From contig CALRTC020000002.1 of NCBI GenBank assembly GCA_943371025.1, forward strand, positions 186,001 through 250,000: a stretch of DNA of 64,000 nucleotides, read 5' to 3'. Positions 25,072 to 34,215 of the stretch are shown here, one piece after another (position 1 is the stretch's first letter; each line of letters starts with the position of its first letter). Source of the stretch: Niveispirillum sp943371025. GTDB lineage: Bacteria; Pseudomonadota; Alphaproteobacteria; Azospirillales; Azospirillaceae. The translations under genes and the position numbers were made by a program. A model generated the notes under the pieces. It had not been told where the DNA came from. It did no database searches and was given only the letters and a program-made list of their open reading frames with translations.

Positions 25072-25914
25072 ATGGAGCCGGCACGGGAGAGCAAGTTGAG
25101 GGGGGTCGTCTACGGGCGCAGCCTGGACTTCAGGCCGCAGCCGCCCGACCCGGAAGTGTTGGGATCGCCGATCAAACTGGCCGATGTCGAATATGTTCAG
25201 CTTCCGCAAAAGGGTTGGCGCGATCATATACGTCTGTTCCTGCAGGCCAGCGGCCTGACGTCCATTCCCACCTCCGTGCGGCTGCGCTGGCAAGCGCATG
25301 AGGTGATTGAAAACCTGCAGAACTCGTTGCTGGCCCGCGGCCGCGGCAAGCGCGGCTCGATCAGCCATCCCCTGCAACTGATGTCCTCAATCGAATTCCT
25401 GATGACCCTGCCAGGGGAACTGGAGGCGGAGCGGCGGCTGATCCACACGCTGATCGGCCGGTTCCTGATCGAATATCGCAAGCGCATCAGCGCTACGCGC
25501 GAACGGCCCATGATGTTCGCGAAGGAAGCGACGAACCATTTCTTTGCCGGGTTCAAGGATCAGCAGCTTCTGTCCAAGGCCAGTGCGCCCGCCGAACAGT
25601 TCGCCATGGTCCAGCGCATCTATAACAGCTACTATTTTTTCCGCGCCCATTACATCTTCGCCATCCTGTCGCGTGAGCCGCCGGAAAGCAGCAGCAAGCT
25701 GTTTTCCAAATTCATGCGCGCCTGCTTCTTCATCTCCACCATCCAGGATGACGGCACCATCGCGCCCAAGCCCTCTTATCGACAATTGCCGCCCAAGGAA
25801 CAGGTGGTGTTCCTGGCCAAGCGCGACGTTGCTCTGCAGGCCCGCCTGCGCGAGGATGAGGCGCTGCGCACGGAAATGCAGAACCTGCTGCGTTTCTTCC
25901 GCTCCATCCGCTGA
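25072..25914 (+). CDS. Conserved hypothetical protein
   Basis: The 280-residue protein has no signal peptide, membrane segment or motif that I recognise. It looks soluble and mostly helical, with basic patches ('RGRGKRGS' near 90, 'IEYRKRISATRERP' near 135) and an aromatic-rich part ('RIYNSYYFFRAHYIFAIL', near 182-199). It ends 'LLRFFRSIR'. The ATG at 25072 has a poor ribosome site; a TTG at 25096 has GGGAG 6 bases ahead and may be the true start. Codon use is like that of its neighbours. The 254-base spacer before it is AT-rich and shows no other gene. Confidence 0.6.
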   Translation: MEPARESKLRGVVYGRSLDFRPQPPDPEVLGSPIKLADVEYVQLPQKGWRDHIRLFLQASGLTSIPTSVRLRWQAHEVIENLQNSLLARGRGKRGSISHPLQLMSSIEFLMTLPGELEAERRLIHTLIGRFLIEYRKRISATRERPMMFAKEATNHFFAGFKDQQLLSKASAPAEQFAMVQRIYNSYYFFRAHYIFAILSREPPESSSKLFSKFMRACFFISTIQDDGTIAPKPSYRQLPPKEQVVFLAKRDVALQARLREDEALRTEMQNLLRFFRSIR

Positions 25915-25991
25915 GGGGCGGCCCGGCAGGGCTCGGCAGCCGGCGCGGTTGACTTGAAGATGGCCTGCCACCGTCAGGGGGACCCTATCCC

Positions 25992-26735
25992 GTGCGTATC
26001 GCCATCATGTCGGACATCCATGGCAATCTGCCCGCCCTCCGCGCCGTGCTGGACGATATTGACGCGCGTGGGGCCGATCTGATCGTCGACCTGGGCGACA
26101 AGCTCTCAGGACCGCTCTGGCCCGCAGAAACAGCGGACATGCTGACGTCGCGCGACATCCTGCACATTGCCGGCAATCATGAACGGCAGCTGCTGACCCT
26201 GCCGCCGGCCCGCATGGGGCCATCGGATCGCTATGCCCACGAGGTGCTGACCGATGCGCACCGGGCCTGGCTGGCGGGACTGCCGGCGGGCGCAGTGCTG
26301 CTGGACGGCGAGGTGCGGCTCTGCCACGGCACGCCTTCGACGGACATCACCTATCTGCTGGAAGAGGTGGGGGAATGGGGCAGCCGGCCGGCATCACCCG
26401 ATCGGGTGGCGGCCCTGGCGGGGGATGGGCCGGCGCGTGCCATTCTGTGCGGTCACAGTCATTTGCCCCGCGCCCTGTGGCTGGATGACGGGCGGTTGGT
26501 GGTCAATCCCGGGTCCGTGGGGTTGCAGGCCTATTATGACGATCATCTTTTCGGCCATGTCCATCAGACGCGAAGCCCGCATGCCCGTTATGCCCTGCTG
26601 GAACGGGATGGCGACGGGCGCTGGCAGGCCCGGATGGTGGCGCTGCCCTATGACTGGGAGGCAGCGGCGGTGCAGGCGGCCTCGCGCGGGTCGGCCAACT
26701 GGGCCCGGGCGCTGCGCTATGGCCATCTGGAATGA
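25992..26735 (+). CDS. Metallophosphoesterase family protein (YfcE-like)
   Basis: The 247-residue protein begins with the first calcineurin-type metal motif 'MRIAIMSDIHGNLPALRAVL' (DxH at Asp8/His10). It continues with 'DLGDKLSGPLWP' (GDx type), 'IAGNHERQLL' (GNHE) and 'LCGHSHLPRALW' (GHSH), the full set of residues for a two-metal phosphoesterase. 'VVNPGSVGLQAYYDD' is typical of the subgroup. The natural substrate is unknown. Translation starts at GTG (25992) after AGGGGGA. It converges on the antiporter gene with a 25-base gap. Confidence 0.87.
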   Translation: MRIAIMSDIHGNLPALRAVLDDIDARGADLIVDLGDKLSGPLWPAETADMLTSRDILHIAGNHERQLLTLPPARMGPSDRYAHEVLTDAHRAWLAGLPAGAVLLDGEVRLCHGTPSTDITYLLEEVGEWGSRPASPDRVAALAGDGPARAILCGHSHLPRALWLDDGRLVVNPGSVGLQAYYDDHLFGHVHQTRSPHARYALLERDGDGRWQARMVALPYDWEAAAVQAASRGSANWARALRYGHLE

Positions 26736-26760
26736 TGGCACCGGCGGCGGTGCAGGGTGG

Positions 26761-29274
26761 TCAGGCCGACAGGCGGCGTTCGATGGCGCTGTCAATATGG
26801 GCTTTCAGGTCCGGATCGCTGCTGTACAGCCGGTTGAAGTCACGCTTGTCCAGCAGCAGCAACTGGCAATAGGCGATGGCGCGGACATCGGCATTGCGCG
26901 GCTGTTCCAGGACCAGGGCGATTTCCCCGAAGAAGTCGCCCGTGCCCAGGCGGATCGGCGTTTCCAGCCCCGGTACGCTGACGGCCACGGCGCCCGATGA
27001 GATGAAATAGACGGTATCGCCCCGTTCCCCCCGGCGCACGATGACCTCTCCGGGAAAGTACAGCCGGGGCTTCAGCAGCTTTTCGATACGGGCCAGCCGG
27101 TCGGGTGCCAGGCCATTGAACAGCGGCACGCGCCCCACCAGTTCGTGCGTGGCCAAGCCCAAGTCCAGTTGCGGCGGGCTGCTGACATCCTGCCAGCGCT
27201 CCTTCAGGTCGCGCTCCAGATCGTTCAGGATCTCGCGGCTGATCAGCGCTTCGTCGAACAGCGTCTGGGTCGACCGTTCCTCCATGCGCAGGCCGGCACG
27301 GATCAGGTACTGCGACTGCACGGAATCCAGATATGCTGGATATTGCAGCCGGATACTGTCCAGCGCTTCCTCCACGATGGTCAGCCGCATGCTCAGGCGC
27401 CGGCGCACGGCCTCGCCCGCCTGCTTGCCCAGCATGGGGACCAGCCGGTCGTCGGTGAACTGGCCCAGTTCCTTCAGGCAGAAGCGCAGCACCGTCAGCA
27501 TGGCATATCGTTCTGACAGGCGGGCCGACACGGGCCGTTCCAGGCCGAAGCGCCGGTGCATCCACAAGGCCAGCCGCAATGCCCGGTCGGGGCGCAGTTG
27601 CTTGGCGGCCGCCCGGTCATAGGCTTCTGCTCCGCCGGTCTTCAGGGCGTCCTGCAGGCGTCCGGCGGCCACGATCAGGGTCTGCACCGACAGGCGGGAA
27701 ATGATCCCGTCGCGGAAATAGGCCAGGAACCGCTGCTCCTCATGCCGGGCCAGGGTCGACAGGCCGATATAGACCTGATCCTCCAGTGACAAGGCACCAT
27801 AGCGGCTGTCCAGGTCCAGCTGTTCCTGTGCCAGTTCGGCACCACGTTCCAGCAGCGGCTCCACGGCATGGGCCACGTCGAAGCCGAAGCTTTTCGCGAC
27901 ACTTTCCAGGTCGCGGCGAACATTGCTGAGCGACAGGCCCACCGCGCGGTTGCGCAGATGCTGTTCCACGGGCGAGAGCTTGTGCAGGCCCAGCACACGG
28001 ATCAGCGGCCGCAGGGTCGTGCCCTGCACGAACAGCGTGAACAGCACGAAGCCGGTTACAACGACGGCCACATGCTCCTGGATATAGTCTTCAAGCTGGT
28101 TATGTTCAGTCACGGCCAGGGCCAGGGCCAGCGACACGGCCCCGCGCAATCCGCCCCAGGTCATGACGATGCGGAATTTATGGCTGATCCGGTCGCTGGC
28201 TCCCATCCAGGCCAGGGCCGGCAGGATGCCGAAGATGACCAGGGCGCGCGCCACCAGCGCCGCCACGATCAGGGCCCCCAGAAGCGCGAAATGGCTCCAT
28301 TTCGCATTCATCAGCGTCGGGGGAACCAGCATGGAGGCGAACAGGAAGATCAGGGAATTGGCCCAGAAACCCAGCTGGCTCCACACTTTCTCCAGTCCCG
28401 ACCAGCTTTCCGGGCTGATGCGGGTGCGCCCGGCGGACGCCATCACCAGGCCAGCCACCACCACGGCCACCACACCCGACACATGCAGGTAATGTTCGCC
28501 CAGGATGAAGGAGAGGTAGGCCAGGCTCAGCGTCAGGGTGATTTCCGACAAAGGCTGGTTGCGCAGGGGCGTCACCACCAGGGCCGTCAGCCAGCCCAGG
28601 CCCCAGCCGACGGCGATGCCGCCTGCGAATTTGAAGATGAAATCGACGGCGGCTGCCCCCAGGTTCGGTTCGCCGCCCTGGGTCAACATGCCCAGCAGCA
28701 GGGTGAACAGCACGATGGCGGCCGCATCATTGAACAGGCTTTCGCCTTCGACCAGGATGGTCAGGCGCCGCGGCGCGCCCAGGTCGCGGAAGATGCCGAC
28801 GACGGCGGCCGGGTCGGTGGTGGCGATGATGCTGGCCAGCAGCAGGCAGATGATCAGCGCCTTCTGTGTGGGCATGCCGTGCCACAGGCCCCAGACCCAC
28901 CACATGGCAAAACCGGCGATCACTGTACAGACCAGCACGGCAACGATGGCCAGCAGCAGGATGGGACCGATATCGTCCATCATGCGCCGCACATCCACGC
29001 CCAGCGCGGTTTCGAACAGCAGCACGGGCAGGAAGATGTAAAGAAAGGCCGCGGATGTCAGTTCGACGTCGCCCACGGCGCGGATGAAGGCAGTGATGAG
29101 GCCGGTACCATTGATCATGGGCCCGCCCACATGCAGCAGCAGGCCGATGCCCACGCCCAGTGCTGCCAGCGTGACGGTGTAGGGCAGGCCCAGCCGCTTG
29201 GCCAGCGGCGGCAGCAGGCTGACCAGACCCAGCAGTCCGGCAACGGCCAGCAGCGTGTTGATCAAGGCATCCAT
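26761..29274 (-). CDS. CPA1-family Na+/H+ antiporter with C-terminal cyclic-nucleotide-binding domain
   Basis: The 837-residue protein has an N-terminal exchanger domain (about 1-430) with 'YIFLPVLLFETALGVD', 'IIATTDPAAVVGIFRDLGAP' and 'VEGESLFNDAAAIVLF', the ion-path Asp and Glu-Asn-Asp residues of CPA1. A long helical cytoplasmic linker follows. Residues 713-830 form a cNMP-binding fold ('VPLFNGLAPDRLARIEKLL', then 'GDFFGEIALVLEQPRNADVRA', where Gly-Glu and Arg bind the phosphate). Cyclic nucleotide may therefore gate ion exchange; this two-part form is known in plants (SOS1) and some bacteria. It is divergent from the c-di-GMP protein gene. Confidence 0.9.
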   Translation of the reverse strand: MDALINTLLAVAGLLGLVSLLPPLAKRLGLPYTVTLAALGVGIGLLLHVGGPMINGTGLITAFIRAVGDVELTSAAFLYIFLPVLLFETALGVDVRRMMDDIGPILLLAIVAVLVCTVIAGFAMWWVWGLWHGMPTQKALIICLLLASIIATTDPAAVVGIFRDLGAPRRLTILVEGESLFNDAAAIVLFTLLLGMLTQGGEPNLGAAAVDFIFKFAGGIAVGWGLGWLTALVVTPLRNQPLSEITLTLSLAYLSFILGEHYLHVSGVVAVVVAGLVMASAGRTRISPESWSGLEKVWSQLGFWANSLIFLFASMLVPPTLMNAKWSHFALLGALIVAALVARALVIFGILPALAWMGASDRISHKFRIVMTWGGLRGAVSLALALAVTEHNQLEDYIQEHVAVVVTGFVLFTLFVQGTTLRPLIRVLGLHKLSPVEQHLRNRAVGLSLSNVRRDLESVAKSFGFDVAHAVEPLLERGAELAQEQLDLDSRYGALSLEDQVYIGLSTLARHEEQRFLAYFRDGIISRLSVQTLIVAAGRLQDALKTGGAEAYDRAAAKQLRPDRALRLALWMHRRFGLERPVSARLSERYAMLTVLRFCLKELGQFTDDRLVPMLGKQAGEAVRRRLSMRLTIVEEALDSIRLQYPAYLDSVQSQYLIRAGLRMEERSTQTLFDEALISREILNDLERDLKERWQDVSSPPQLDLGLATHELVGRVPLFNGLAPDRLARIEKLLKPRLYFPGEVIVRRGERGDTVYFISSGAVAVSVPGLETPIRLGTGDFFGEIALVLEQPRNADVRAIAYCQLLLLDKRDFNRLYSSDPDLKAHIDSAIERRLSA

Positions 29275-29513
29275 GGAACGGGGCGGCCATCGGCAGAAGG
29301 TTCAGGCGCTGACAATGGCATGGATGCCAGCCGCGATGCCAGTGGGGCAGCCCGGCATTCGACGAAGGGCGCCCCTGCGCCGGGCTTGCCGCCCGCACAG
29401 CGTTGGCGTAGCTTCCCAGACATATGGATCACAATGATAAGTGACGGTCGTTCCGGGCACGGAACAGGCGGTCCGGTGGATGGACGGCCCAAGGCCGGTT
29501 GGGGGGCGATCGG

Positions 29514-31748
29514 ATGGTGGACGATCTGCTTGATTTCGCGGCGGAGCCGGAACCGGCGCCGTCAACACCCGTCTTGCCGCCCTGGCTGGTCCTGATCGTC
29601 GATGATGATCCATCGGTCCACAATGTCACCAAGCTGGCGCTGCGCGACATGGAACATTCGGGCCGGCGGCTGCTGTTCCTGTCCGCCTATTCTGCGGCCG
29701 AGGCGCGGCAGATGCTGGCCGTATATCCCGACATCGCCCTGATTCTGCTGGATGTGGTGATGGAGACGGATGATTCCGGCCTGCATCTGGCCCGCGCCGT
29801 GCGGGAGGAGATGCGCAACACCCATGTCCGCATCATTCTGCGCACCGGCCAGCCCGGCCAGGCGCCGGAGCGGGAGGTGGTGGAGCGTTACGATATCAAC
29901 GATTACCGCGCCAAGGATGAACTGACGGCCCGGCGCCTGTGGACATCGGTCTATACGGCGCTGCGCGCCTATGAACAGATCCGCGCGCTGGAGGCCCACC
30001 GTGCCGGCCTGACCCATATCCTTGACGCGACCACCCGCCTGTTCGGCGAGCGTGACGGCGACAGTCTGGCCGCCTCGGTGGTGGAGGCGCTGCATGGTCT
30101 GGCCGGTGCCGGTACGGCTGCCCTGCTGGTACGCAGCGACATGCGCCAAGGGGAACCGGTGGGCGAACCGCGCCTGCTGGCCGGGGTGGGGGAAGGCGGG
30201 GCCGTGATGTCACCCGGCAGCCTGTCCAGTCTGGTGCCGGCGGAGGTGGGGCAGCGCGTGGCCCGTGCCCTGACGCAGGACGGCGCCATCGGCGCCGGCG
30301 ACTGGCAGGCCATCGCCACGGCCCTGTCGGCCGATGCCGCCATCGTGCTGTACCTGTCGCAGCTGTCGGCAGGCCGCGCGCCTGATGCCGGGATGATGGC
30401 CCTGTTCGCCCGCACGGTGGCCGTGGCGCTGGAAAATGCACGGCTGGTGGCGCAGCTGTCGCGCGACCGCACCCATGACCGGGCCACGGGCCTGCTGAAC
30501 CGCATCGGCTTTGTCCAGGCCGTGGATGAACGGCTGGGCCGGTTGCAGCGTGGCGGGGTGGAAAGTGTCGCTGTCGGCATCATCGACCTGCGCCATTTCC
30601 GCGACATCAACCATGAACTGGGCGTGGCGGCCGGCGACCGGCTGCTGGTGACCACGGCACAGCGTCTGACGGTGGCGCTAGGGCCCGATGCCGTCTGCGC
30701 CCGCACAGGCGGTGACCAGTTTGCGGTCCTGCTGCCCGGCTCCCCCGCGCTGCCGGCGGCGCGGATGCTGGTGCAGGGGGCGGTCGCGGCGGTGGCCGAA
30801 CCGCTGATGCTGACGGGGCGGGAGATGCACCCGATGTCGTCGCCGGGCCTTTCCTGGTGCAACTGCACGGGCCGTCATGGGGAGGAACTGCTGGCAAGGG
30901 CAGAGGCCAGCATGCAGGCGTCCAAGCGCGCCTATGGCCGCTTGCAGGAAGTGGTGATCGGCGCCGAAACGAGCGATGGCCGCCGCCTGGGCCTGTCCAT
31001 GGAACTGGGCACGGCGCTGAAGCAGGGGCAATTCGAACTGCATTACCAACCCATCGTGGATGCCGCCACGCGGGAAGTGGTGGCGTTCGAGGCGCTGGTG
31101 CGCTGGAACCATCCGACGCGCGGTGTGGTCATCCCCGCCGCCTTCATTCCCACGGCGGAAGAAACGGGCATGATCGTGCCCATCGGCACCTGGGTCATGC
31201 GCGAGGCCGCCTTGCAGACGGCGCGCTGGACCCGTACCGCCGGCCGGCCCGTCTGGGTCAGTGTCAATATCTCCGCCGCGCAATTGTCCGAACCGGGCTT
31301 CCTGGACCATGTGCGCCAGGTGATCAGCGACAGCGGCGTCGACCCCACGCTTTTGAAGCTGGAAGTGACGGAAAGCATCATCATCGGTGATCCCGTCTAT
31401 GCCGCGCAGATCCTGTCTGGCCTGCGCGATCTGGGCATCCGCCTGTGCATGGATGATTTCGGTACCGGCTATTCCAACCTTTCCTACCTTCAGACCCTGC
31501 CGTTCGACTTCCTGAAGGTCGACCGCGCCTTTGTGGCCAGCATGATCGAACGGTTCGAAAGCCGGACCATCCTGCGCACCATGCTGGCGCTGGCCCAGCA
31601 ACTGGCCCTGGAAGTGGTGGCCGAAGGCGTGGAAACCCAGGAACAGGCCGACGAACTGTCGCGTCTGGGCTGCGGCTTCCTACAGGGCTATCTCTACGGT
31701 CGCCCCATGCCGGCGCAGATGGCGGGACGGCTGATCGGGGTGGGCTGA
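29514..31748 (+). CDS. REC-DUF3369-GGDEF-EAL protein (c-di-GMP phosphodiesterase)
   Basis: This 744-residue cytoplasmic protein has a receiver domain (Asp80 in 'ALILLDVVMETDD', Lys134), then DUF3369 (about 150-300), GGDEF (about 320-470) and EAL (about 490-735). The GGDEF signature is GGDQF (399-403), so cyclase activity is doubtful. The EAL part keeps the catalytic set: EALVRW, 'NISAAQL', 'LEVTES', 'DDFGTGYSNLSYL', 'KVD' and 'EGVET'. It should thus cleave c-di-GMP on phosphorylation. The ATG has GGGGGG 7 bases ahead; the frame opens earlier at a TTG. It converges with a kinase gene that probably phosphorylates it. Confidence 0.92.
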   Translation: MVDDLLDFAAEPEPAPSTPVLPPWLVLIVDDDPSVHNVTKLALRDMEHSGRRLLFLSAYSAAEARQMLAVYPDIALILLDVVMETDDSGLHLARAVREEMRNTHVRIILRTGQPGQAPEREVVERYDINDYRAKDELTARRLWTSVYTALRAYEQIRALEAHRAGLTHILDATTRLFGERDGDSLAASVVEALHGLAGAGTAALLVRSDMRQGEPVGEPRLLAGVGEGGAVMSPGSLSSLVPAEVGQRVARALTQDGAIGAGDWQAIATALSADAAIVLYLSQLSAGRAPDAGMMALFARTVAVALENARLVAQLSRDRTHDRATGLLNRIGFVQAVDERLGRLQRGGVESVAVGIIDLRHFRDINHELGVAAGDRLLVTTAQRLTVALGPDAVCARTGGDQFAVLLPGSPALPAARMLVQGAVAAVAEPLMLTGREMHPMSSPGLSWCNCTGRHGEELLARAEASMQASKRAYGRLQEVVIGAETSDGRRLGLSMELGTALKQGQFELHYQPIVDAATREVVAFEALVRWNHPTRGVVIPAAFIPTAEETGMIVPIGTWVMREAALQTARWTRTAGRPVWVSVNISAAQLSEPGFLDHVRQVISDSGVDPTLLKLEVTESIIIGDPVYAAQILSGLRDLGIRLCMDDFGTGYSNLSYLQTLPFDFLKVDRAFVASMIERFESRTILRTMLALAQQLALEVVAEGVETQEQADELSRLGCGFLQGYLYGRPMPAQMAGRLIGVG

Positions 31749-31802
31749 CGGGCGTGCCGTCGTCGACGCTATTGACGCGGCGGGAACCGCGCCGGCGGTT
31801 CG

Positions 31803-33059
31803 TCAGGCGGGTGACTTGCGCGGAAAGGCGATGGTGAAGCGGCTGCCCTGGCCCGGCTGGCTGGTCACGTCGATGCGACCGCCCAGGCGCTGGGTGACCA
31901 GGTTATAGACCAGATGCAGGCCCAGGCCCGTCCCCCCGGCATCGCGCCTTGTCGTGAAGAAAGGGTCGAAGATGCGCGGCAGGATGGCGGCATCGATGCC
32001 GGCCCCATCATCACTGACGGTCAGTTCCACCCATCCGGATGTGGTGGGCGACAGGCGCAGGCCGACATGGATCGTGCCGGCCCCGCTGCGCCCGGCAAAG
32101 GCATGGGTCAGGGCGTTCATCACCAGATTGGTGACGATCTGGGCGATGGCGCCGGGCGTGCTGTCGACGCTGATATTGTCGGCCAGATCGGATTCCAGCC
32201 GGTGGGGCAGGCGGCGCAGCTGCGGCAGCAGGCTGCGCAGCACCTCCCCCAGATAGTCGCCCAGGTCGAAACGGCGGACCTGGTCGGTGGTCTGGTCGAC
32301 GGCCACCTGCTTGAAGGCATGGACCAGATCGGCGGCGCGCGTGATGTTGCCCATCACGAAATCCATCGCCTCCGTGGCCGATGCCACATAATCCTCCAGC
32401 TCCGATCGTTTCAGCTTGCCGGTGCGGTAGGCGTCGGCGAAGCGGGTCGTGTCATGGGCAAAGGCACTGGCGGCGGTGACGGCCACGCCCAGGGGTGTGT
32501 TGATCTCATGCGCCACGCCGGCGACCAGCCCGCCCAGGGCCGCCATCTTTTCCGCCTGGATCAGGTCGCGCTGCGTGGCGCGCAGCCGTTCCAGGGTCAG
32601 GGCCATCTGTTCGGCCGTCAGGCGCATGACGTCGATGCCCAGCCCCATGCCGGCACAGACCCCATCGGCGTCGATCAGCACGAAACCGCGATGCAGGGCG
32701 TCTGGCTTGCGTTCGGCGATCAGGGCATTCAGGTCGGACAGGCCCGTGACCTGCGGCACCAACAGCGGCTGGCGGTCGGCCAGATGCGTGACCGGCCGCT
32801 TGGCATAAAGGTCACGGCCATAACGCTGGGAGAAATGCAGTAGGAAGGTGGCGCGGTCGGCCAGGGCCTGCGGACAGCCATCCGGTCCCAGCACGACGAC
32901 GCCCGGCAGGTCGGGGTCGCGCTGGAACATCTCTGCCACCGATCCACAACTGGCATCGGGCCGGACGGCGGGGACGGAACGGCACAGGCGCGCAGCCGTC
33001 CAGGCTGCGTCGTCGTTCACACTGCCGATCGGCGGTGCGGATGACTGGTGCCGATCCAC
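31803..33059 (-). CDS. Sensor histidine kinase (soluble)
   Basis: The 418-residue protein has no membrane segment. The N-terminal ~150 residues hold a CBS-like ligand module ('VVVLGPDGCPQALADRATFLLHFSQRYG', near 54-80), of the kind found with GGDEF and kinase proteins. HisKA follows with His184 in 'AALGGLVAGVAHEINTPLG', and HATPase_c with 'NLVMNALTHAF', 'DDGAGID', 'FDPFFTTR' and 'GTGLGLHLV'. It should signal in the cytoplasm. The likely partner is the convergent REC-DUF3369-GGDEF-EAL protein 54 bases away. The start (GTG at 33059) is not firm; a second GTG lies 13 codons inside. Confidence 0.88.
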   Translation of the reverse strand: MDRHQSSAPPIGSVNDDAAWTAARLCRSVPAVRPDASCGSVAEMFQRDPDLPGVVVLGPDGCPQALADRATFLLHFSQRYGRDLYAKRPVTHLADRQPLLVPQVTGLSDLNALIAERKPDALHRGFVLIDADGVCAGMGLGIDVMRLTAEQMALTLERLRATQRDLIQAEKMAALGGLVAGVAHEINTPLGVAVTAASAFAHDTTRFADAYRTGKLKRSELEDYVASATEAMDFVMGNITRAADLVHAFKQVAVDQTTDQVRRFDLGDYLGEVLRSLLPQLRRLPHRLESDLADNISVDSTPGAIAQIVTNLVMNALTHAFAGRSGAGTIHVGLRLSPTTSGWVELTVSDDGAGIDAAILPRIFDPFFTTRRDAGGTGLGLHLVYNLVTQRLGGRIDVTSQPGQGSRFTIAFPRKSPA

Positions 33060-33096
33060 TCTAGATTTCCGTCCGGAAAAGTCTGTGGCTCTGACA

Positions 33097-33125
33097 TGAC
33101 AGAAAGCCGTGAAGGTTTTGTGAAG
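33097..33125 (-). promoter_or_regulatory. Pho-box-like direct repeats upstream of the kinase
   Basis: On the minus strand, CTTCACA, CTTCACG and TCTGTCA recur every 11 bases (33125-33119, 33114-33108, 33103-33097); CTGTCAT overlaps the third, shifted by one base. It lies 37 bases before the kinase start. The match to CTGTCAT is weaker than at 14.35 kb. Confidence 0.25.
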
Positions 33126-33139
33126 CTGTCACAATTGCC

Positions 33140-34075
33140 TCACCCGCCCTTGAAGATGGTCAGGCTTGCGTCCCAGTAGGGAACGGGCCCGAACCGCCCG
33201 GCCAGGAAGTCGACAAAGGCCCTGACCTTGGGGCTTAGATGCCGGTTGGCGGGATAGACGGCATGGACGGCCCCCGGCGGCAGCAGGAAATTGTCCAGCA
33301 CCGGCACCAGCCGCCCCGCCGACAGCGCGTCCCCCACGATGAAGGTGGGCAACAGCGCCAGCCCCTGACCATGGATCGCCGCCTCGCGCAGGGCATCGCC
33401 ATTATTGGCGCGCAGGCGGCCGGTGATGCGCACCGTGCGGGGTGTTTCCGACCCCGGTGCCGTCCGGAAGGTCCATTGTTCGGGATTGGGCACGTTGGTG
33501 TAGATCAGGCAGTCATGATCGGCCAGATCGGCAGGGTCCTGCGGCGTGCCGCGCCGGGCCAGATAGGCGGGGCTGGCGCAGATGACGGCGCGGGCCGGGC
33601 ACAGCCGGCGGGCCACCAGCGAACTGTCCTTCAACCGGCCCACGCGCACGGCCAGATCATACCCTTCCTCCACCAGATCGACATAGCGGTCGGACAGGTC
33701 CATATCGACGGCCACCTCCGGGTAAAGCGCCATGAAATCCGCAATGGCACCCGACAGGTGGACGAAGCCAAAGGACATGGGGGCGGCCAGTTTCAGCGTG
33801 CCGCGCGGGGCCTGGTGCTGGCTGGCCACCGACCGTTCCGCCTCCTCCAGCGCTTCCAGCGCCTGGGCCACACGCGCGTGGAAGCCTTCGCCCACCTGGG
33901 TCAGGCTGATGTGGCGGGTGGTGCGGTTGAACAGGCGGGCCCCCAGCCGGGCCTCCAGTTCCCCGATGCGGCGACTGGCGGCCGATTTCGACAGGCCCAG
34001 CTTTTCCGCTGCCTTGGTGAAGCTCTTGCCGTCGGCCACCAGCGTGAACAGCCGCAGATCTTCCAGCCGGTCCAA
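33140..34075 (-). CDS. LysR-family transcriptional regulator
   Basis: The 311-residue protein has the LysR winged helix-turn-helix at the N-terminus ('LRLFTLVADGKSFTKAAEKL', then 'LSKSAASRRIGELEARLGARLFNRTTRHISLT') and an effector-binding domain (about 90-300) of the CrgA/AaeR-type. It starts at TTG (34075) after GGGGGAG. It is divergent from wrbA. LysR regulators usually act on the divergent gene, and wrbA plus pirin next to a LysR gene is a frequent arrangement in oxidative or quinone stress. It probably senses a quinone-like or aromatic ligand, which is inference. Confidence 0.92.
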   Translation of the reverse strand: MDRLEDLRLFTLVADGKSFTKAAEKLGLSKSAASRRIGELEARLGARLFNRTTRHISLTQVGEGFHARVAQALEALEEAERSVASQHQAPRGTLKLAAPMSFGFVHLSGAIADFMALYPEVAVDMDLSDRYVDLVEEGYDLAVRVGRLKDSSLVARRLCPARAVICASPAYLARRGTPQDPADLADHDCLIYTNVPNPEQWTFRTAPGSETPRTVRITGRLRANNGDALREAAIHGQGLALLPTFIVGDALSAGRLVPVLDNFLLPPGAVHAVYPANRHLSPKVRAFVDFLAGRFGPVPYWDASLTIFKGG

Positions 34076-34127
34076 TCCGCTCCCCCTTGCTTACCCCTCC
34101 ATTGTCCCGCTGGGCGGAACAAAGCTA

Positions 34128-34150
34128 TCCGAATTTGCGTCATTATCGGA
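34128..34150. promoter_or_regulatory. Dyad in the LysR-wrbA intergenic region
   Basis: TCCGA (34128-34132) and TCGGA (34146-34150) are an inverted repeat with a 13-base centre, about 65 bases before wrbA. It fits the size of a LysR box. Confidence 0.4.
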
Positions 34151-34215
34151 CTGTCCGCAACGGCCTATCTTCCCCTCAGCAAACAACGCAACCGCCAGAC
34201 AATGGAGCGCGGAAC

